Below, one piece after another: positions 43,038-55,499 of a stretch of 64,000 bases of DNA. Under the pieces are notes generated by a model. It had not been told where the DNA came from, did no database searches, and saw nothing but the letters and a program-made list of their open reading frames with translations. The translations under genes and the position numbers were made by a program. Origin of the DNA: Semisulcospira habei (Eukaryota; Mollusca; Gastropoda; Semisulcospiridae). The first letter of the stretch is position 1, and every line of letters begins with the position of its first letter. The stretch is taken from assembly GCA_036245525.1 (NCBI GenBank), contig BTPG01000004.1, positions 233,199,864 to 233,263,863 on the forward strand, in the 5' to 3' direction.

Positions 43038-44285
43038 AACTACGCGCGCCCTGTCGTGCCCTGGCCTCAGATCACACCGCACAGTTTCCACGTACCAATG
43101 CCGCAGTAACCAGCGACATTCCAGCCAGCGTTCCAGTCAACCTTTCAGCCGTTCCCACTTCCCTTTCCACACTGGCAGTATCCGTATCTAGCTAATAGTG
43201 GACCTCGGTCCCAAACGGTCATGTGAAGTGTGTGTTAAAACATACCTCAGTGTTTCGGTTAGATTAACTCCTTCATGCCTGATCGGGAAACGTTGGACGA
43301 TGTTAGTTCCGGGATAGTGCCGGATTACCTTTGCGTCGTTGAGGCGCTAATCTGATCTGTTACTGCACTTGTGCTATCGTTGTCCATCTCTCTCCAGCGT
43401 AAATCGGATGTTCAACTAACACGCCTCCAGGCCTAAATGAGTTGGTTTTACCGGACCCCATACTACTTGACGACTGTTAAAATAGGTGGGTTTTTTTGTT
43501 TGTTGTTGTTGTTTTTTTTTTTTTTTTTTTTTGTTGTTTGTTTGTTTTTTTCGGTGTAGGCTCAACTTGAACTAATTTCACTTCATGTTTTTCATGAACT
43601 TAGTGAACATCGGTATAATTCTGAAATGAAAATAAACAATCATATGACTTCATTTTCAGCCCTTCATTCGTCCGACTTGTAGCAATGCGTGGTGCATATG
43701 AACACAGGTGTGTGAGCCCTAAGTGTTATTGGTATGTTTTGATTTCAGTTCTCGTCAGTTCAATCTGTTTCAGTGTGTCGAGCACTGATCTGACAATCCT
43801 TTGATCAAACGGTGACATTTCTATACTAAACGGTTTACTGTGCTGTTGTTTTAGTTTTCACCTCATAGATTTGACATTAACATTTACGATGCTTTTGGTT
43901 TATATGCGATGCGACCGTATCACAGCAACATGTGTTGCAGTCTGACAGTTCAGCGTTAGGGAACTCGTTGGACTAGTTGTACTGTGGTTGACCTGTGTAC
44001 AGTACAGTTCCGCGTTTGACTTGTGTCTGGCCGGCATACACACCATTTTTGTAAGCCGGACTAAATGTAAAGATTAGTGCTTATAGTACATAGCCAAACG
44101 TGTTGTGCTGAATGCGAGTAGACAGTTCTACAAACTATCAGGCAAGTTATTTTTGACAGTCGTGGTGATTATAAGTGGATTTGGTTTATTCCATATTTTC
44201 GCACAAGATCACTCCTTTCAGCGACTGGACTGTTTCACTGAGTTTCGGATATTGAAAACTTTATATTTACATTTTTGTCATCAAA
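43038..44285 (+). other. CR1-B inter-ORF region
   Basis: The first 150 bp hold the frameshifted ORF1 tail. The rest is AT-rich spacer with poly-T at 43513-43532. A GGTGTGTGAGCCC block (about 43709) is shared with CR1-A at 13201. Confidence 0.6.
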
Positions 44286-47144
44286 ATGTGTACACCATCG
44301 AACAATTACATGCATGCCCACGGGCTGAAGGTCGGGCACCTTAATGTATTTCACCTTTACAATAAGGTTCCTGACATTTCAATATTTTTAAACCAGCCTT
44401 CACACTTCCATCTCTTTGGGCTAACGGAATCACGTCTGGACTCAAGAATTAGCGACGAAAATCTGTGCATCCCAAACTTTTCCTTAATTCGTCGTGACCC
44501 AAACACCCTCAAACACACAGGGATTGCTGTTTATGTTCATAACCCGATTGCACATATGGTACGCAGACGTGATGATCTGGAGTCAACTGAGATTGAGTGT
44601 GTATGGCTAGAAGTAAAAATTAATAACTCATCGCCAATTATAATGGGTTATGTAGGCCTATATAGAAATCCATCGTCCACTGTCGAGTGGTATGATGACT
44701 TTGTGCAGATGATGGATAAAGTGAATGATACTGACAAAGATGTACTGCTGTTAGGTGATTTTAACATTGACTTACTGAAAACAAATCCCACGTGGCAATC
44801 GACAACAACTCTTTTTGGGTTGAAGCAACTAATCCAAGCTCCTACTAGAATAACCCAATCATCCGCTACACTCATTGATCACATCTATACCAACAACTGT
44901 AAGTCAGTACTAGAGACCAGCGTCCCCCCACTAGCTGTCAGTGATCATTTTCCCATCACCTGTACATGGTCGTGCAAGATGCCCAAACAAAAGAGGGATC
45001 AGCATGTGTACATTACCTATAGGTCTTTTAAAAAAACTAAACAAAGATGCTTTTTTACACGATCTTAGCCTTACACCGTTTCATGATGTGTACAATTGTA
45101 CCAACCCAGATAAGGCTGTCTCTCTCTTACTTGATCTGGTCCTAGGGGTGCTAAACAAACATGCGCCAGTAAGAAGAAAGCGAGTCCGATCCCGCCAGCC
45201 TCCCTCATGGATAACCGACGAAATCAAACAAGCAATGGATGATAGAAATAAGGCTAAGAAAGAAAAGAACTTTCATGAATTTAAAAGATTGCGAAATAAA
45301 GTTAAGTACTTAATTAGAGAGGCGCAGAGATCGTTTGTAACCAAAACAGTCGAAGAAGACAGAAACCCTTCCTCTATCTGGACAGCACTTAATACGCTTA
45401 CCAAGAACAAGCGTAAACAGTGCAAAACCATTCCAGAAAACCTCTCCGCTGAGGAGTTTAATAACCACTTCCTATCAGCCCCCAAAGACTTGCTCAGTTC
45501 TCACAATCGCAATCAGTCCATATATTCCACACCAGAAAAGCTAACTAAGTTCTGTAAGCAAAGATTGTCCTCAGATGATATTTTCGTCATCCCCAATATT
45601 GCTGTACATGAGGTAGGCAAATACATTTCCATCCTAAAAAAGAAAACGTCTTCTGGCAGTGATGGTATCAATGGATATATCCTTGACCTGTCGCAACCAT
45701 ACATAGTGGAAGCTCTTACATACATTTATAACCTATGTATACAAAAAAATGTCTTCCCAGCAGCTTTCAAAAAATCAAAAATAGTTCCTGTTCCTAAAGC
45801 AAACGATTCTTCTGAAATTAATAACTTTCTCCCCATTTCCCTTCTATCAGATCTCTCGAAGCCTCTGGAAAAGCATGTTCACAAACATCTTCTGGAATTT
45901 CTTGAAAAAAGGTCCCTATTATATCATTACCAGTCAGGTTTTCGTCCCAAGCATTCATGCCACACTGCACTCGCACAAATAGTGAATTCGTGGGTCAACA
46001 GCATAAATGATAATAAAATGGCCGGCTGGTGCTGTCTTCTTGGATCTAAGAAAAGCGTTTGATCTTATCGATCATACCATCTTACTGAAAAAGCTTGCCA
46101 CCTACTTAAACAAAAAGAGCCCATCAGCTCTTTCGTTTCTGAACTCCTATCTTACAAAAAGAACACAAACAGTCTATGTCAACGGAAAATGTTCTTCTGA
46201 ACAATTTGTGGCGTATGGAGTGCCCCAGGGGTCTATTTTAGGCCCACTACTGTTTTGTATCTTCGTTAACGATCTACCGTTACATGTAACGTGTAGTGAG
46301 ACTGAGTGTGACATGTTTGCCGACGACTCAACATTACATTCCGCTGGTAAAACTGTGCCTGAAATTGCAAATAATCTTCAAGAGAGTCTTCATGAAGTCT
46401 CTCGGTGGTGTAATGAAAATCGCATGCTTGTAAATCCCACAAAAACAAAAAGCATGCTTATCACAACCCGCCAGAAACATCAGCTCAAACCTCCATCACT
46501 CAACCTTTCTTTGGACTCCATCTCAGTTGAGCAGGTCAGTCAACACCGCCTGCTTGGAGTAATAATAGATGATGATCTAAGCTGGCATAACCACCTATAT
46601 TATATGAGAAAACATTTGTCCAAAAAGTTGTTTCTACTTTCCAAACTTAAAACGATCATTGACCTTAAGACGCGCAAACTATTTTTTAATGCCTACATTA
46701 AACCACACATTGATTATGCCTCAACAATATGGGATGGCTGCAGTGAAAATCACTTAAAGAAGATAAACTCATTATACAAGCGCGCTGCTAAGCTTATCCT
46801 CCCTGATCCATCTTTATCCACTGATGCCAAGCTGCAGGCCATCGGACTTCTCCCTCTGGTTAAGCACCTCGCACTAAACAAATGTGTATTGATGCACAAA
46901 ATTCTTAACGGGAAAGCTCCACCTTACTTATCTAGGCTTTTTTCGCCAACTGAAAAAAAAATACAGCACCTCCAGGAACAGTCTCTCTATAAAAAGGCCC
47001 CGTATAGACCTGTTCAAATCTAGCCTGTCTTATTCAGGTGCTCTTTTATGGAATTCCCTTCCTCCCACTATTCAACAAACCACGTCCCTCTCTCTGTTTA
47101 AAAGTAGAGTACATGATTACCTTCCTAAGACATCGTTATGCTGA
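44286..47144 (+). pseudogene. CR1-B ORF2 (EN-RT), about three frameshifts
   Basis: Frame 1 (44286-about 45040) holds the endonuclease: HLNVFHLYNK, LTESRLDS, GDFNIDLL and SDHFPITC. Frame 2 (about 45040-46020) holds RRKRVRSRQPPSWIT, KKTSSGSDGINGYIL and SGFRPKHSCHTAL. Frame 3 (about 46020-46950) holds VFLDLRKAFDLIDH, YGVPQGSILGPLLF, FADDST and HIDYASTIWDGC. The end (RPRIDLFKSSLSYSGA) is in a fourth segment, closing at 47142-47144. The first and last breaks fall at A/T homopolymers (near 45030 and 46950), the second near 46022. Motif order and length match CR1-A ORF2. Confidence 0.9.
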
Positions 47145-47534
47145 TCCATTCTTCTTCTTTGTCTTTTGACATAATACGCTTCATATTTGTTTTTGTTTTT
47201 TTGGTTTTTTTTTCTTCATCTAGCCTCCAAATTGTTTGTTCAGTTTTCTAACTTGTTTTTGATAGTACAGTACACAAAATATCATACCTACTTATATGTT
47301 AGATAATTATGTGCGCACGTACGTGTGTATGTGTATGTACAAAAGTGCGCATGTGCACGAGTACATGTATACGTGTGTCTGTGTGCGTGTGTGTATGCGT
47401 GTGTGTGACGTTTATTATTAGTTAGTTTTTGTTGTTTGGTTGGTGTTCCTTAAGTAGCTTAGCAAGGACAGATTGTAAGAAAGGCCTGCGCGCCTAATAT
47501 CTCAATCCTTGGAAAATAAAGTTTCGTTCGTTCG

Positions 47535-47648
<114 letters not shown>

Positions 47649-47654
47649 AATTGT

Positions 47655-47892
47655 TGCATGAAATAATGTGTGTAAATATAATGTCTTTATTTTTTTTTAA
47701 TTTTATTAATATTGTAGATGTTAGCAAAGGCAAGTTTGTAAAATGACGATTTGTTTTCTGTCAAAACGTTTTACCGTTGATAAATAAAGTATTTTATTAA
47801 TATTGTAGATGTTAGCAAAGGCAAGTTTGTAAAATGACGATTTGTTTTCTGTCAAAACGTTTTACCGTTGATAAATACAGTTTCATCATCTA
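47655..47892 (+). mobile_element. CR1-like 3'-end scrap, tandemly doubled
   Basis: A 90-bp segment (ATTTTATTAATATTGTAGAT...TACCGTTGATAAATAAAGT) occurs twice in a row at about 47701-47790 and 47791-47880. The second ends AATACAGTTTCATCATC before another (TC)n. It looks like the 3' terminus of a third CR1 subfamily, duplicated at the tail. Confidence 0.75.
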
Positions 47893-47906
47893 TCTCTCGC
47901 TCTCTT

Positions 47907-47988
<82 letters not shown>

Positions 47989-48010
47989 TCTCTCACTCTC
48001 TCTCTCTCCC
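47893..48010. repeat. (TC)n microsatellite
   Basis: A TC tract with a few CAC and CCC interruptions. Confidence 0.97.
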
Positions 48011-48208
48011 TGTCAAATCCCACATCGATTATGCGTCCACGATATGTATAACAAACCAAGGGGAATTACTCAGCGCTGGACAGAACAGTTAGATCCCCTG
48101 CCCCCGCCTATCAGGCACCCATTCGCCAGCCCACAGAGAAATACGCAGGTATAGAACAAGACGATCATCTACATCCCTAAAAAGGATGCATCAGGTCTCT
48201 TATATAAC
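48011..48208 (+). repeat. CR1 scrap fused to a dispersed module
   Basis: Bases 48015-48045 read SHIDYASTI, a CR1 ORF2 scrap. From 48046 (ATAACAAACCAAGGGGAATT) to 48208 the sequence repeats at 54511-54656 and, partly, at 54867-54983. The module's nature is unknown. No pol III boxes or tail were recognised. Confidence 0.8.
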
Positions 48209-48213
48209 ATATC

Positions 48214-48335
48214 ATCACAAGCGTCCCAGTAGCCCTCTTGTTGACAGAAATTTCTTAATAGGGACGGCACGCGCATCACAAGCGTCCCAGTAGCCCTCTT
48301 GTTGACAGAAATTTCTTAATAGGGACGGCACGCGC
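48214..48335 (+). repeat. 61-bp tandem duplication
   Basis: ATCACAAGCGTCCCAGTAGC...GGGACGGCACGCGC occurs twice without visible differences. Confidence 0.95.
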
Positions 48336-50150
48336 CGCCTCCCATCTGGTTTCACTGAATGCCGGGCCGGAGAGGGGTGGGTTGGGGGTTGGTACGGGTC
48401 AACGCTGACCTATACTGAAACACAACCAGAGCAGTGGCAAATGCACGGACCCAGATCTTTAGTTCACGGCTGCAAAGTCTGGTCACTACTGACTCTGAGA
48501 CACTCCTCTCCAAAAATTCCAAACTCAGCCTTTCCACGTCGGTAATGGGGTTCCATTGCTAACGACGCAGTCGGACATCTTTGTTTTTAACTCACGTCAA
48601 ATGCTCGTTTTCTTTTTATAACGTTTCTTGTGGGTTTTTTATCTATCGCCTATTTCATTCAAAATGTGATTTTGCAAAATAAACAAAAAGTGATAAAATT
48701 TCATTTAAAAATGGACAGCAATTAATGAAATAGTTTTTGTTTTGAGTGTATTTTGGGCTGATGCGGCTTAGTTTCCGAGGGCACTGACGTGGAAATTAGC
48801 AAAGTCGTTTCTGGTACACTCTAACTAGGGCATATGGGCCCCAGTGTTTCGTGAAAACGCTTGAAACAGACCAGGCTACGTCAAGTGTCACACTAGAAAA
48901 ACTTCCGATCGCGGCCTGGCCTGTACTTTCTTACTTTTTAGCCTTTTCAAGTCGGCAAAGCGATCGCTGTCGCCATTGCTAACGACGCTGTCCGACATTT
49001 TGTTTTTACTCTCCTCTCACGACTTTTTAAAAAATGTGATATTATGGCAATTGTTATTATACTGCAGTATTTTGTTTATGGTAAAATATTTTTTAAAAAT
49101 GGTTCAATATAAACATTTTATTTAAAATGCTTAGAATGATCTACAGTTGATACAATACTTTGGCTTTGAGTGTATATGTATTTTAGTGTTGTTTGGCTGC
49201 CTCACGTGGTGCATGTGTAAGATTCCAGACCAGAACTGAACTGTGCAACTTAAGTATGAATGTAAGGGCTCATACACTTTTCAAAGTAGCCAGTCAGTTA
49301 CAACTTTCGGCTTACACATGTGAGCAATCGAAAACCGACCGACACATTCCACACGGTTTCCTGAGCGGCTAGCTCGAACACTAACTAGCCAAACTCTTTC
49401 TGGTACTCTATGACTAGAAAACAGAGGTAAATGAAACTTGCAGGGAGATATTAATCACTAAAGGTTTCGGAGCCTTTAAGAGACATGAAAGTATATGCCC
49501 CCGGCAACATAGACACTGCCGCCGGTTTCATTATGGCACTGAGGTGGAAAGCGCTCTCTGGTAAGCTACAAGGGAACAGAACTAAATAAAATGGGCAGGC
49601 AGAGTTAAATCGCTGAAGATTTTGTACCTTACGAAGATACATTTAGGTATATGCCGCCGACATGTTCCCTGCAGCTCTGTACAGTTTTCCATCCTGTCCC
49701 GCTTTGCCCGAAAGGAATAGATTCACATTAGCCTCTGATGTCCAAGGGGCTCGTGAGATCCAGCTCTTTATGACAAACGCCCTTCTCAATGCACCAGTTG
49801 CAGGGAGGGCATGGGTGGCGGTTGTGAACAGACTCCTATAACCCACCAACACACACGCTGCAGTTCTGTACAGTTTTTCATCCTGCCCACCCCCCACCCC
49901 CCTTTGCCTGAGAAGAAATAGATTCACATTAGCCCCTACCAGTCACAGGGGCTCGTGAGATCCTGTCCTGTATGCCAAACGTAATCCACCCCAGATGTTC
50001 CTATGAATGTGGACGCGGTCAGTGTCCAGTAGTGATAGCCACAGGGCCCCACATGTGGCCCTCATTGCTGGAAACCGATCCGCATCGGATGTTTATACTA
50101 ACAGAGTGAACTGAGGGACTAAAAGCCCTAAGCATGAAATAGAAGGATAG
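48336..50150. other. Non-coding region with two diverged duplications
   Basis: ATTGCTAACGACGCAGTCGG (about 48552) recurs as ATTGCTAACGACGCTGTCCG (about 48976), followed by related AT-rich text, implying an old roughly 420-bp tandem duplication. A 120-bp block (CTGTACAGTTTTCCATCCTG ... ATAGATTCACATTAGCC ... GGGGCTCGTGAGATCC) occurs at about 49675-49770 and again at 49865-49965. No gene recognised. Confidence 0.6.
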
Positions 50151-50198
50151 GTGATTTTAATTGTGGCACAGTCTATCCCCTCTTTATTCTATTGGACT

Positions 50199-50199
<1 letters not shown>

Positions 50200-50290
<91 letters not shown>

Positions 50291-50315
50291 CCAATCCGTA
50301 ATTTTCACGCATGCA

Positions 50316-50395
<80 letters not shown>
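50200..50395. repeat. (GT)n / (CA)n inverted microsatellite pair
   Basis: About 88 bp of GT, a spacer of roughly 32 bp, then about 74 bp of CA. The two arms are mutually complementary and could form a very long hairpin. Confidence 0.97.
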
Positions 50396-50396
<1 letters not shown>

Positions 50397-51016
50397 TCAG
50401 TGCATTCTACATTTTTATGTTCAGCCCTTTTGGCCACGGAATACAGTGCCGTTTCCGTACTGTCCAGTCTCTTAGCTATAGTCAATATTTCAAGGATCCC
50501 CTAAAAACACTACCGCCCATCAGCTGCACATTTGCCATGCACAAAATAACAACAACAACAACAAAAACCAGCACATTGACAGTCTCATTTCTTGGTTATG
50601 AACCTGATTCCTTACCAACCCCACACCCAAGCACAGCTGAAATCAGCGTGCCCCACAAATCACTAAGTCAGCGGCAACTCAACATAGGCCCACAATTGTC
50701 CACTGGATAAGCTCAGGATGGTATGAATCAAAGCACCAAACATGTCTCCTCTCAGCTAACCAGAAATTTCCAGCAAATTCCAACATTCAACCCTACTACA
50801 AATTTTTAAACAAGGCAAAAATTATTTTTAAAAACACAGGTCCTTGCACTGCCTCAACTGCCCAGATTTGAATATGTAATATGACCTGAAAGAGGAACTC
50901 TCCCACTTGAACACCATTCAATCTACCATCAGTGCAACCCTGCAAAGATAAGGAAGTCTTTCTTGCCACTTTCAGGCATAATGGTGCAGATAGATAAACC
51001 ACAACTGAATCCCTCT
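50396..51016. other. Unassigned spacer
   Basis: A short (AAC)n near 50549-50565. No gene recognised. Confidence 0.5.
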
Positions 51017-51240
51017 TATAATTATGACTTGCAGAGGGAAATGCATTTAAGTTGTACAGTTTCCATGCGATCTGGCTGTTGTCAATATCAGTTTAAGCAG
51101 CTGATGAAACTGCATCTGATGGACATACTTAAAACATTGTTAACCCTATATTTGATAGAAACCCTAAGGGTATAAGTGTCTATAGAAATATGACTGATAT
51201 ACCAAATGTCACTAAAAAAAATTAAAATAAAAAAACATAA
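51017..51240 (-). repeat. Inverted single copy of the 686-bp repeat family
   Basis: The reverse complement of about 52640-52860 (GACTTGCAGAGGGAAATGCA, CAGTTTCCATGCGATCTGGC, CATTGTTAACCCTATATTTG). It lies in opposite orientation to the tandem copies at 52022. A further diverged direct scrap lies at about 51448-51510. Confidence 0.85.
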
Positions 51241-52021
51241 TAAACTGGACTGACAGGGTTTGGCACTAGACGTGGAACTTTTTTCAAATAAAAACTGAGC
51301 AACACAACTTGCAGGGTCTTTCAAAGTACTTTATGAGCATAGTGTCATAAATGTGTTCAGGGTTTGGGTGAAAACTGTGTGAGAAAAATACTGACGTAGA
51401 TAGCTTTTAGAGTTGGTCTTGCTGATACTGACGCGGTAAACTTGGTCATTAGGGTTTCTGTTAAATCTAGTGTTTACAATGTTTTATGTATGTTCATCGG
51501 ATGCACTTGCATGACCTGAACGTTTTGATGCAAGCTAAGTCTAGGTGTTGTGAATGGGAGGAAAATTATTGAATTAAAAAGGTGACCTGCACTTTTTTTT
51601 GGGAAAAAAAATATTTAAAAAAAACCTATAAAGTATTTACACCTGCTTTATAAACATATCGATAAAAATAGTACAGCTGCAGTACGGGTATGAAAATGGG
51701 AGAGATTGAACATAAAATACGGACACGAGAGCCGATAATGTGCTTTTCCCGCGATTTTTTTCAAGGGCGATAACACATGTTTAAATTGGAATACAAAAGT
51801 TGTATTTGCATTTCTGGACTCAGTACCACATGGCCTATCAAATGGCACCATAAAAAAAAAAATGACCCAAAATGTGCCTTACATACCATTAGGGTTATAC
51901 CGTTTTGTACCGTTTTTTCTAAGCGTGTTTCTTTCTCCGTTGGGTACTTCTTTGCATTAGGGTTATAACCCTAACCCTAATCTAGCACTAAAACATAACG
52001 GTAACCCTAACCAAACTTTGG

Positions 52022-53300
52022 CCCTTAGGGTTTCTATCAAATATAGGGTTAACAATGTTTTAAATATGTCCATCGAATGCAGTTTCATCAGCTGTTTAAA
52101 ATGATGTTGAAAACAGCCAGATCGCATGGAAACTGTACAACTTAAATGCATTTCCCTCTGCAAGTCATAATATATAGTGAAAATTTGGATGCTATGAAGG
52201 AAATTTTTGAGTTTCAGCGTTTTCCGTCGATTTTCTTATTCAGATATATACAAAATCTCCTCACAAACCATGGTTTGAAACAAGCGTAAGTGAGAAACAC
52301 TTGGTTAATTTATTATAATTTTTTTAGTGATTTTTGGACTTAGAACAATTTTCACATTTTGCACACTGAAATTTTTGTATTTTTCATGTGATGGACTTGA
52401 AAATTGGTGAGCATCTTTCACGTGACTGACTGACTTAAACGATCATCAAAACAGGCAAATCGGACGGAAACTGTAGGAGTAAGATGTCTTTTCATATCCA
52501 AGTCATAACATATAGTGGTGAAATTTGTCCTAATAAGAAAATTTTTTAGTTTCTGCGTTTTGAGTCGGTTTTCTTTATTAGAAATATACCGCAAGATCTC
52601 ACAACCATAATGTCTCAATAGCGCATCTTTTTTAAGATTAGTTTTTTTTATTTTAATTTTTTTAGTGACATTTGGTCATATCAGTCATATTTCCATATAC
52701 ACTTAAACCCTTAGGGTTTCTATCAAATATAGGGTTAACAATGTTTTAAGTATGTCCATCGGATGCAGTTTCATCAGCTGTTTAAAATGATGTTGAAAAC
52801 AGCCAGATCGCATGGAAACTGTACAACTTAAATGCATTTCCCTCTGCAAGTCATAATATATAGTGAAAATTTGGATGCTATGAAGGAAATTTTTGAGTTT
52901 CAGCGTTTTCCGTCGATTTTCTTATTCAGATATATACGAAATCTCCTCACAAACCATGGTTTGAAACAAGCGTAAGTGAGAAACACTTGGTTAATTTATT
53001 ATAATTTTTTTAGTGATTTTTGGATTTTTTAAAATTTTGTACACTGAAATTTTTTTTATTTTTCATGTGATGGACTTGAAAATTGGTGAGCATCTTTCAC
53101 GTGACTGACTGATTTAAACGATCATCAAAACAGGCAAATCGGACGGAAACTGTAGGAGTAAGATGTCTTTTCATATCCAAGTCATAACATATAGTGGTGA
53201 AATTTGTCCTAATAAGAAAAATTTTTAGTTTCTGCGTTTTGAGTCGGTTTTCTTTATTAGAAATATACCGCAAGATTTCACAAACCATAATGTCATTAAG
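52022..53300 (+). repeat. 686-bp higher-order repeat, about 1.9 units
   Basis: CCCTTAGGGTTTCTATCAAA begins at 52022 and again at 52708, a period of 686 bp. Each unit contains two related sub-units of about 340-420 bp. The first has GATCGCATGGAAACTG...CAAGTCATAATATATAGTG and the second AATCGGACGGAAACTG...CAAGTCATAACATATAGTG. This makes the array a small higher-order satellite. AT-rich and non-coding. The frames of 66-77 codons inside are accidental. Confidence 0.88.
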
Positions 53301-53330
53301 TAAGACCACAGAAGTAAAAAATTCCCTCAT

Positions 53331-54311
53331 GGTCTCTGGCTGTATGGCCTTACTAGGAAAATATTACTAGGAAAATAAAATATTATGATCATGATCTACG
53401 AGTGTGATTGAGTGGCTGCAAGTTGCACCATAGGTGAATTTCCTGTACATAAAGTCTTTCGAACAATAAATTAAATTAGCTGCTTTATTGATTTATCCCA
53501 TAGGTGAGGTAGCAGGGATAATAATATGGGCAACCTAGAAACGTGTACAACACATGCGGACCACTCTTTATTCTAGTCACACTGTGACCTGTGAACACGG
53601 CATCCATGCTTGCGCGTATCAGCTCTTTCCCCGGGCGTTATAAGTTTGAGCATGTGTTCAGTCTTATGCTAAAACCTGACTTTGTCCGCTCTGAGAAGAA
53701 CTGCGCAGTTCGTTTGCGGCAGCAGGTTCTCAGTAGCCTTTGTAAATGCAGGGGCAAATGTACATATATGCTAGGACTAGAAGCGGTATATTGGCCTGTC
53801 TCCTGCACGGTTTCAGTTTCAGCAAGCATACTGGCCTGCAATACCAGCTTGGTGAAAATACATAGATTGTAATGAGTCTGTGCAAGTTTTGAAAACCTTC
53901 GGTGGTAAACCTCTCTCGTGATTTATACTATAGTGCTCCTCAGTTCCCGCATCAGAGTAGGGTTTGTCTAACGTGTAACCCCGAGGCGGCCGGCGAATTT
54001 TCGCAAACGAATGCGGGCGCTTTTGTGTACGTTAGAAGCCTAGTGCCTGGCGTTAGGTTTCAAATGAATGGCCAAACAAACGCATACTTTGATTGTGCAG
54101 CATCAAATCTAACGCTCGTAGCACGTGAGGTCAACACAATACACTCAAACAAAAGTAATTTATCAATAGCTGACCATTTAAAGCATTCTAAATAAAACAT
54201 TTGATTTTAAATACTTCGAAACATTGCTACAAGTTTCCTGGCAATATGGCAATAGATTATCAATTTCCACAGTATCACATAAAAAAAGAAAAACAACCGA
54301 AGAGAGTAAAA
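53331..54311. other. Unassigned region
   Basis: Frames of 93 and 97 codons (53591-53872, 53902-54195) have no recognisable domain, splice context or homolog that I know. I do not call them. Confidence 0.4.
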
Positions 54312-54322
54312 CCAAGATGTCG

Positions 54323-55207
<885 letters not shown>

Positions 55208-55229
55208 TAAATATCTTTTATGTATGACC

Positions 55230-55497
55230 GAATGAATGAATGAATTTTATCTCATGTCTCATCATGTTTAATGTCTCCTAATCTTTCAGTGAGATGGCCT
55301 TAGTCGCCTGCTCAGCATTAAACCCCAATAACTAACTAACCTAATTTTTCCTTTGTGTAATCTAGTACTATTACATTTATGACCTAGGCCCTGTGTTTGT
55401 AGAGTAGCAACGGCAAGTATGAAAAATGGCACATGTGCTAATGACTTCATCCGTTCAGAAATAAAGTTTAATTTCATTCATTTCATTTTATTTCTCT
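55230..55497 (+). mobile_element. CR1-like 3' UTR scrap
   Basis: It ends CCGTTCAGAAATAAAGTTT then AATTTCATTCATTTCATTT, the same terminal signature as other CR1 copies here. It is followed directly by another truncated CR1. Confidence 0.6.
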
Positions 55498-55499
55498 CT

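Noticed and set aside
40594..47144. Reading CR1-B as several separate small genes
   Set aside because: The successive frames are collinear with the single ORF1 and ORF2 of CR1-A. They are frameshifted pieces of two genes.
51957..51990. Interstitial telomere (CCCTAACCCTAA)
   Set aside because: Only about two hexamer units are present. That is too short to call a telomeric tract, though the palindrome is noted in the findings.
53591..54195. Two frames of 93 and 97 codons
   Set aside because: No recognisable domain, signal or splice structure. They are compatible with chance in a non-coding stretch.
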